Under the pieces are notes generated by a model. The model ran no database searches, was not told the DNA's origin, and was given only the letters and a program-made list of their open reading frames with translations. A stretch of DNA of 7,086 nt from Candidatus Mediterraneibacter gallistercoris (lineage in GTDB: Bacteria; Bacillota_A; Clostridia; Lachnospirales; Lachnospiraceae), in the NCBI GenBank assembly GCA_019119745.1, contig DWWI01000235.1, positions 1 through 7,086 on the forward strand, read 5' to 3'. Shown one piece after another: positions 4,397-7,086 of the stretch. Within the stretch, counting starts at the first letter, position 1; every line of letters starts with the position of its first letter. The position numbers and the translations under genes are program-made.

Positions 4397-6769
4397 TTAT
4401 TTCAGTTCTACGATCGTTACACCTGCGTCTCCTTCGCCGAACTCGGCAAGATGGTAGTTTTTCACATGTTTCTGCCGGCGAAGGTACTCGTGGATCCCTT
4501 TTCTCAGAGCTCCGGTACCCTTGCCGTGAACGACTCTCACGGTATTCAGGTGTGAGAGCAGGGCGTCGTCGAGATATTTGTCAAGTTCTGCTACCGCTTC
4601 ATCTACGGTTTTTCCGAGCAGATTGATCTCTGGGCTCACGGAGAGAGATTTGCTCATGCCGATCCTGCCCTTTGAAGTGCGGTTTAATTTCTTCGGTGCA
4701 TATGGCGAAGGCTCTTCTACGATCTCAAGGTCAGAGATGTTGACCTGGGATCTGAGGATTCCCATCTGCACGGTGACGTTGCCGCGTGAATCGGGCAGAG
4801 ACTGTACGGTTCCGGTCAGATTCATACTAAGTACTTTTACGGTCTCTCCGAGCTTGAATTCTTCCGGCTTATGCGCTTTCTTCGCCTTGCGGGAAGGGGA
4901 AGCCGCAGGAGTCGTGTCTTTTATCTTTTTGCGCAGACGTTCACGCTCCTTCTCCATCTCTGCCGCGGAGATGTTTTCTTTGCCGAATTTGTGGAAATTG
5001 CGGATCGTCTCGTCAGCTACTTCTTTTGCCTCACGGAGAATGGCGTTGGCTTTTTCATTCGCCTCCCGGAGAATGCGGTCTCTCTGCTCCTCCAGCTTTT
5101 CCTGACGCTTCTCGGCCTGTGCTTTCAGGGCTTCTGTTTCTCGGCGGTAAGCGGCGATTTCTTCCCGTTCCTTTTCAATCGTCCGCCGGCTTGTCTCCAG
5201 GTCGGTGAGCAGGTCTTCAAAGGAGATATCCTGTTCGCTGAGCCGCTTTCTGGCATCTTCGATAATAAAATCAGGCAGTCCCAGTTTGCCGGAGATGGCG
5301 AAAGCGTTACTCTTTCCGGGAATACCGATGAGCAGCCGGTAAGTCGGGCGGAGACTCTCTACATCGAATTCACAGCAGGCATTCTCCACGCCCGGCGTAG
5401 AAAGGGCGTATACCTTCAGCTCGCTGTAGTGTGTGGTCGCCATTGTGCGTATATTTCTCTTGTGCAGGTAAGAGAGGATGGATGTGGCAAGTGCGGCGCC
5501 CTCCGTGGGGTCCGTGCCGGCTCCGAGCTCATCAAAGAGCACAAGAGAACGTTCGTCGACTTTCTTCAGGAAAGAGACGATATTCGTCATGTGAGATGAA
5601 AATGTACTCAGGCTCTGCTCTATACTCTGCTCGTCCCCGATGTCGGCATATACCTGATGGAATACGGCGAGCTCCGAGCGGTCACCCGCAGGGATGTGGA
5701 GTCCTGCCTGCCCCATCAGAGTGAAAAGCCCGACCGTTTTAAGAGAAACAGTCTTGCCTCCGGTGTTCGGCCCGGTGATTATGAGCAGTGTAAAATCTTC
5801 CCCGAGGGATACCGTGATAGGGACGACAGTCTTCTCATCGAGCAGCGGATGGCGGCCTTCCCGTATATGGATACGTCCCTCCTCATTGAGTACCGGACGG
5901 CTTCCTCTCATCGCGAGAGCGAGGGCGCCTCTTGCAAATATAAAGTCCAGATCCGTCATAGCGCGGTAATCTGCGCGTATTTCTTCGATATACTGCGCGG
6001 CCTCCTCGCTCAGCCGGGCAAGGATCACCTGGATTTCCTCCTGTTCCTTTGCATACAGCTCTTTTAAGTCATTGTTCAGCTTTACCACTGCCATCGGTTC
6101 GATGAACAGGGTAGAACCGGTGGAGGACTGGTCGTGGATCAGTCCCTGTACCTGTGAGCGGTACTCGGCCTTTACCGGGATGCAGTAACGGTCGCCGCGC
6201 ATGGTGATGATAGGATCCTGCAGATAGGTGCGGAGAGAGCCGTTGACCAGTCCGTTTAAGGTCGTGTGGATCTTATCATTGATGCTGCCCATGCTCCGGC
6301 GGATATGCTTCAGTGTACTGCTGGCGTCATCGCTTATCTCATCTTCTGAAATGATGCACCTCTCAATCTCGTTTGAGAGGGTGGTGAGAGGCTCGAGCCG
6401 GTCAAAATAGGCGTCCAGACAGTCCGCCGAATCTTCCTGTGTGTCGTGGCGTCCGTAGGACTTTGCGCGGGCGACGTTTGCCAGCAGCCTGCAGATGCGC
6501 AGAAGTTCGGTAATGCTCAGTGCTCCGCCGATTTCAAGCCGCTTCATGGACTCCTCCACAGGCGCGGCGTCGGAAAAAGAGATCCGTCCTTTTCTGACGA
6601 TACGGGTGTATGCCGCAGCGGTTTGTTCCTGATATGTGTTTATCTTCTCAAGATCCGTCATGGGTTTCAGACGCCGGCATAACTGCCTGCCGCGGAAAGA
6701 GCCGGCTTCTTCTTCCAGACGTGAGATGATCTTGTCAAATTCAAGTTTGGTGAGTGTTTTCTGATTCAT
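4397..6769 (-). CDS. mutS2: MutS2 family ATPase with C-terminal Smr domain
   Basis: This 790-residue protein is full length for the family. MutS2 has the MutS core and ATPase but lacks the mismatch-recognition domain. It is linked to suppression of homologous recombination and, in Bacillus subtilis, to splitting collided ribosomes. Seen here: core and lever regions (about 1-300); Walker A GPNTGGKT (333-340); Walker B LVLFDELGAGTD (409-420) with D413 and E414; THYSELK (446-452); a charged coiled coil (about 520-615); a lysine-rich linker (about 618-636); a KOW-like beta domain (about 637-685); and Smr (about 713-790) with HGKGTGALR (748-756). The usual Smr LDLRG motif reads INLLG (715-719), losing the Asp and Arg. 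AAAGGGGAA precedes the ATG. It appears to be the first gene of a unit with the downstream regulator and kinase. Confidence 0.95.
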   Translation of the reverse strand: MNQKTLTKLEFDKIISRLEEEAGSFRGRQLCRRLKPMTDLEKINTYQEQTAAAYTRIVRKGRISFSDAAPVEESMKRLEIGGALSITELLRICRLLANVARAKSYGRHDTQEDSADCLDAYFDRLEPLTTLSNEIERCIISEDEISDDASSTLKHIRRSMGSINDKIHTTLNGLVNGSLRTYLQDPIITMRGDRYCIPVKAEYRSQVQGLIHDQSSTGSTLFIEPMAVVKLNNDLKELYAKEQEEIQVILARLSEEAAQYIEEIRADYRAMTDLDFIFARGALALAMRGSRPVLNEEGRIHIREGRHPLLDEKTVVPITVSLGEDFTLLIITGPNTGGKTVSLKTVGLFTLMGQAGLHIPAGDRSELAVFHQVYADIGDEQSIEQSLSTFSSHMTNIVSFLKKVDERSLVLFDELGAGTDPTEGAALATSILSYLHKRNIRTMATTHYSELKVYALSTPGVENACCEFDVESLRPTYRLLIGIPGKSNAFAISGKLGLPDFIIEDARKRLSEQDISFEDLLTDLETSRRTIEKEREEIAAYRRETEALKAQAEKRQEKLEEQRDRILREANEKANAILREAKEVADETIRNFHKFGKENISAAEMEKERERLRKKIKDTTPAASPSRKAKKAHKPEEFKLGETVKVLSMNLTGTVQSLPDSRGNVTVQMGILRSQVNISDLEIVEEPSPYAPKKLNRTSKGRIGMSKSLSVSPEINLLGKTVDEAVAELDKYLDDALLSHLNTVRVVHGKGTGALRKGIHEYLRRQKHVKNYHLAEFGEGDAGVTIVELK

Positions 6770-6842
6770 ATATTCCCCTTTATAGATATCGTCCCGCCCC
6801 GCCGGTTACGGTATGGCGGCAGCTGAAATTTCGAATGGATAC

Positions 6843-6871
6843 ATAATATTCTACCCCATTATTTCAATAAA
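6843..6871 (-). promoter_or_regulatory. Candidate mutS2 promoter
   Basis: TATTAT (6848-6843) matches five of six -10 positions. The hexamer 17 bases upstream is TTTATT (6871-6866), a weak -35. TAGAAT a few bases upstream is an alternative -10. Transcription would start near 6836, leaving a leader of about 66 bases. In it CCGCC (6799-6803) can pair with GGCGG (6815-6819) across an 11-base loop. The site lies back to back with the stronger plus-strand promoter. Confidence 0.35.
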
Positions 6872-6891
6872 GAAAAGTCTTTTCCAAATGA

Positions 6892-6920
6892 TTGAACTAT
6901 CTGCCTGAATCGGTTATACT
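6892..6920 (+). promoter_or_regulatory. Sigma-A promoter of the right-edge gene
   Basis: TTGAAC (6892-6897) and TATACT (6915-6920) are separated by exactly 17 bases. Each hexamer is close to consensus, making this the best -35/-10 pair in the window. Transcription would start near 6927, right at the ribosome binding site (GGAGG, 6928-6932), so the mRNA leader would be very short, about 16 bases. Confidence 0.75.
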
Positions 6921-6942
6921 AGAATCTGGAGGAAACAGATCC

Positions 6943-7086
6943 ATGCCAGACGATAAAGATCAGATTCCAAAACCGGATGAAAGCCCGGAAGAGAAGAAAT
7001 ATTCTTTCTTACAAGAGACGATCAAACCAAAACCAATCAGCAGGCAGCAGCTCGCAAAACAGCTTGTGCGGATCGCGATATACGGC
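6943..7086 (+). CDS. Partial N-terminus, probable HtrA-like serine protease
   Basis: The first 48 codons are visible before the window ends. GGAGG lies 10 bases before the ATG and a good promoter lies just upstream, so the gene itself is secure. The product starts with a very hydrophilic, charged stretch (MPDDKDQIPKPDESPEEKK) followed by YSFLQETIKPKP and a basic segment ending VRIAIYG. That segment looks like the approach to a membrane helix. A charged cytoplasmic tail with an SFLQETI-like motif before one membrane anchor is typical of trypsin-like HtrA/DegP (S1C) proteases in Lachnospiraceae. That assignment is from memory of the family; the catalytic domain is outside the window. Any other N-terminally anchored membrane protein remains possible. 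Confidence 0.6.
   Translation, partial: MPDDKDQIPKPDESPEEKKYSFLQETIKPKPISRQQLAKQLVRIAIYG

Noticed and set aside
3892..4626. A 244-codon plus-strand reading frame opposite the regulator and the end of mutS2
   Set aside because: It lies antisense to two genes with clear family motifs, has no supporting ribosome binding site, and its translation shows no family resemblance.
4871..5599. A 242-codon plus-strand reading frame antisense to mutS2
   Set aside because: It is a by-product of the codon use of mutS2 on the other strand; the translation is rich in Phe, Leu and Arg with no recognisable domain.
1..7086. Mobile elements, CRISPR arrays, tRNA or rRNA genes
   Set aside because: No transposase or integrase motif, regularly spaced repeat, tRNA T-loop signature or rRNA segment was seen on either strand.

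Overview
This 7,086-base window looks like chromosomal DNA from an anaerobic Gram-positive of the Lachnospiraceae type (Clostridium cluster XIVa). The evidence is a short clostridial 2[4Fe-4S] ferredoxin, strong AAGGAGG ribosome binding sites, a Gram-positive lipoprotein, a MutS2 with a C-terminal Smr domain, and a partial N-terminus that resembles the membrane-anchored HtrA-like proteases of that family. The genus cannot be fixed from the sequence alone.

Layout from left to right. Positions 1-29 (minus) hold only the first nine codons of a gene, with a strong ribosome binding site, an extended -10 promoter and a perfect 14-bp palindrome in its leader. Its start resembles MerR-like regulators, but this is tentative. 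Positions 121-350 are noncoding with nothing recognisable. Positions 351-402 are the terminator of a 56-codon ferredoxin gene at 431-601 (minus). An AT-rich divergent region (602-841) carries the ferredoxin promoter and the start region of a 430-residue sugar-type substrate-binding lipoprotein at 842-2134 (plus). That gene ends at a long perfect inverted repeat (2162-2232), which it shares with genes converging from the right. On the minus strand, read right to left, are mutS2 (6769-4397), an OmpR/PhoB-type response regulator (4365-3664) and a HAMP sensor histidine kinase (3648-2242). Their gaps of 31 and 15 bases suggest one transcription unit. Right of mutS2 is a divergent promoter region, then the first 48 codons of a plus-strand gene, probably a membrane-anchored serine protease.

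How the genes may work together. The kinase and regulator have all the expected catalytic and phosphorylation residues and form an ordinary signalling pair. The binding lipoprotein has no transporter genes beside it in the window, so it either serves a permease elsewhere or acts in sensing; a link to the convergent two-component system is speculation. MutS2 handles recombination intermediates or collided ribosomes and has no obvious functional tie to the pair beyond apparent co-transcription.

Nothing here amounts to a clear new system. The points most worth a second look are the roughly 70-residue acidic insertion in the binding protein, whose left edge carries a tandem 9-bp repeat; the altered LDLR motif of the MutS2 Smr domain; the mutS2/two-component gene cluster; and the 14-bp palindrome upstream of the left-hand gene.
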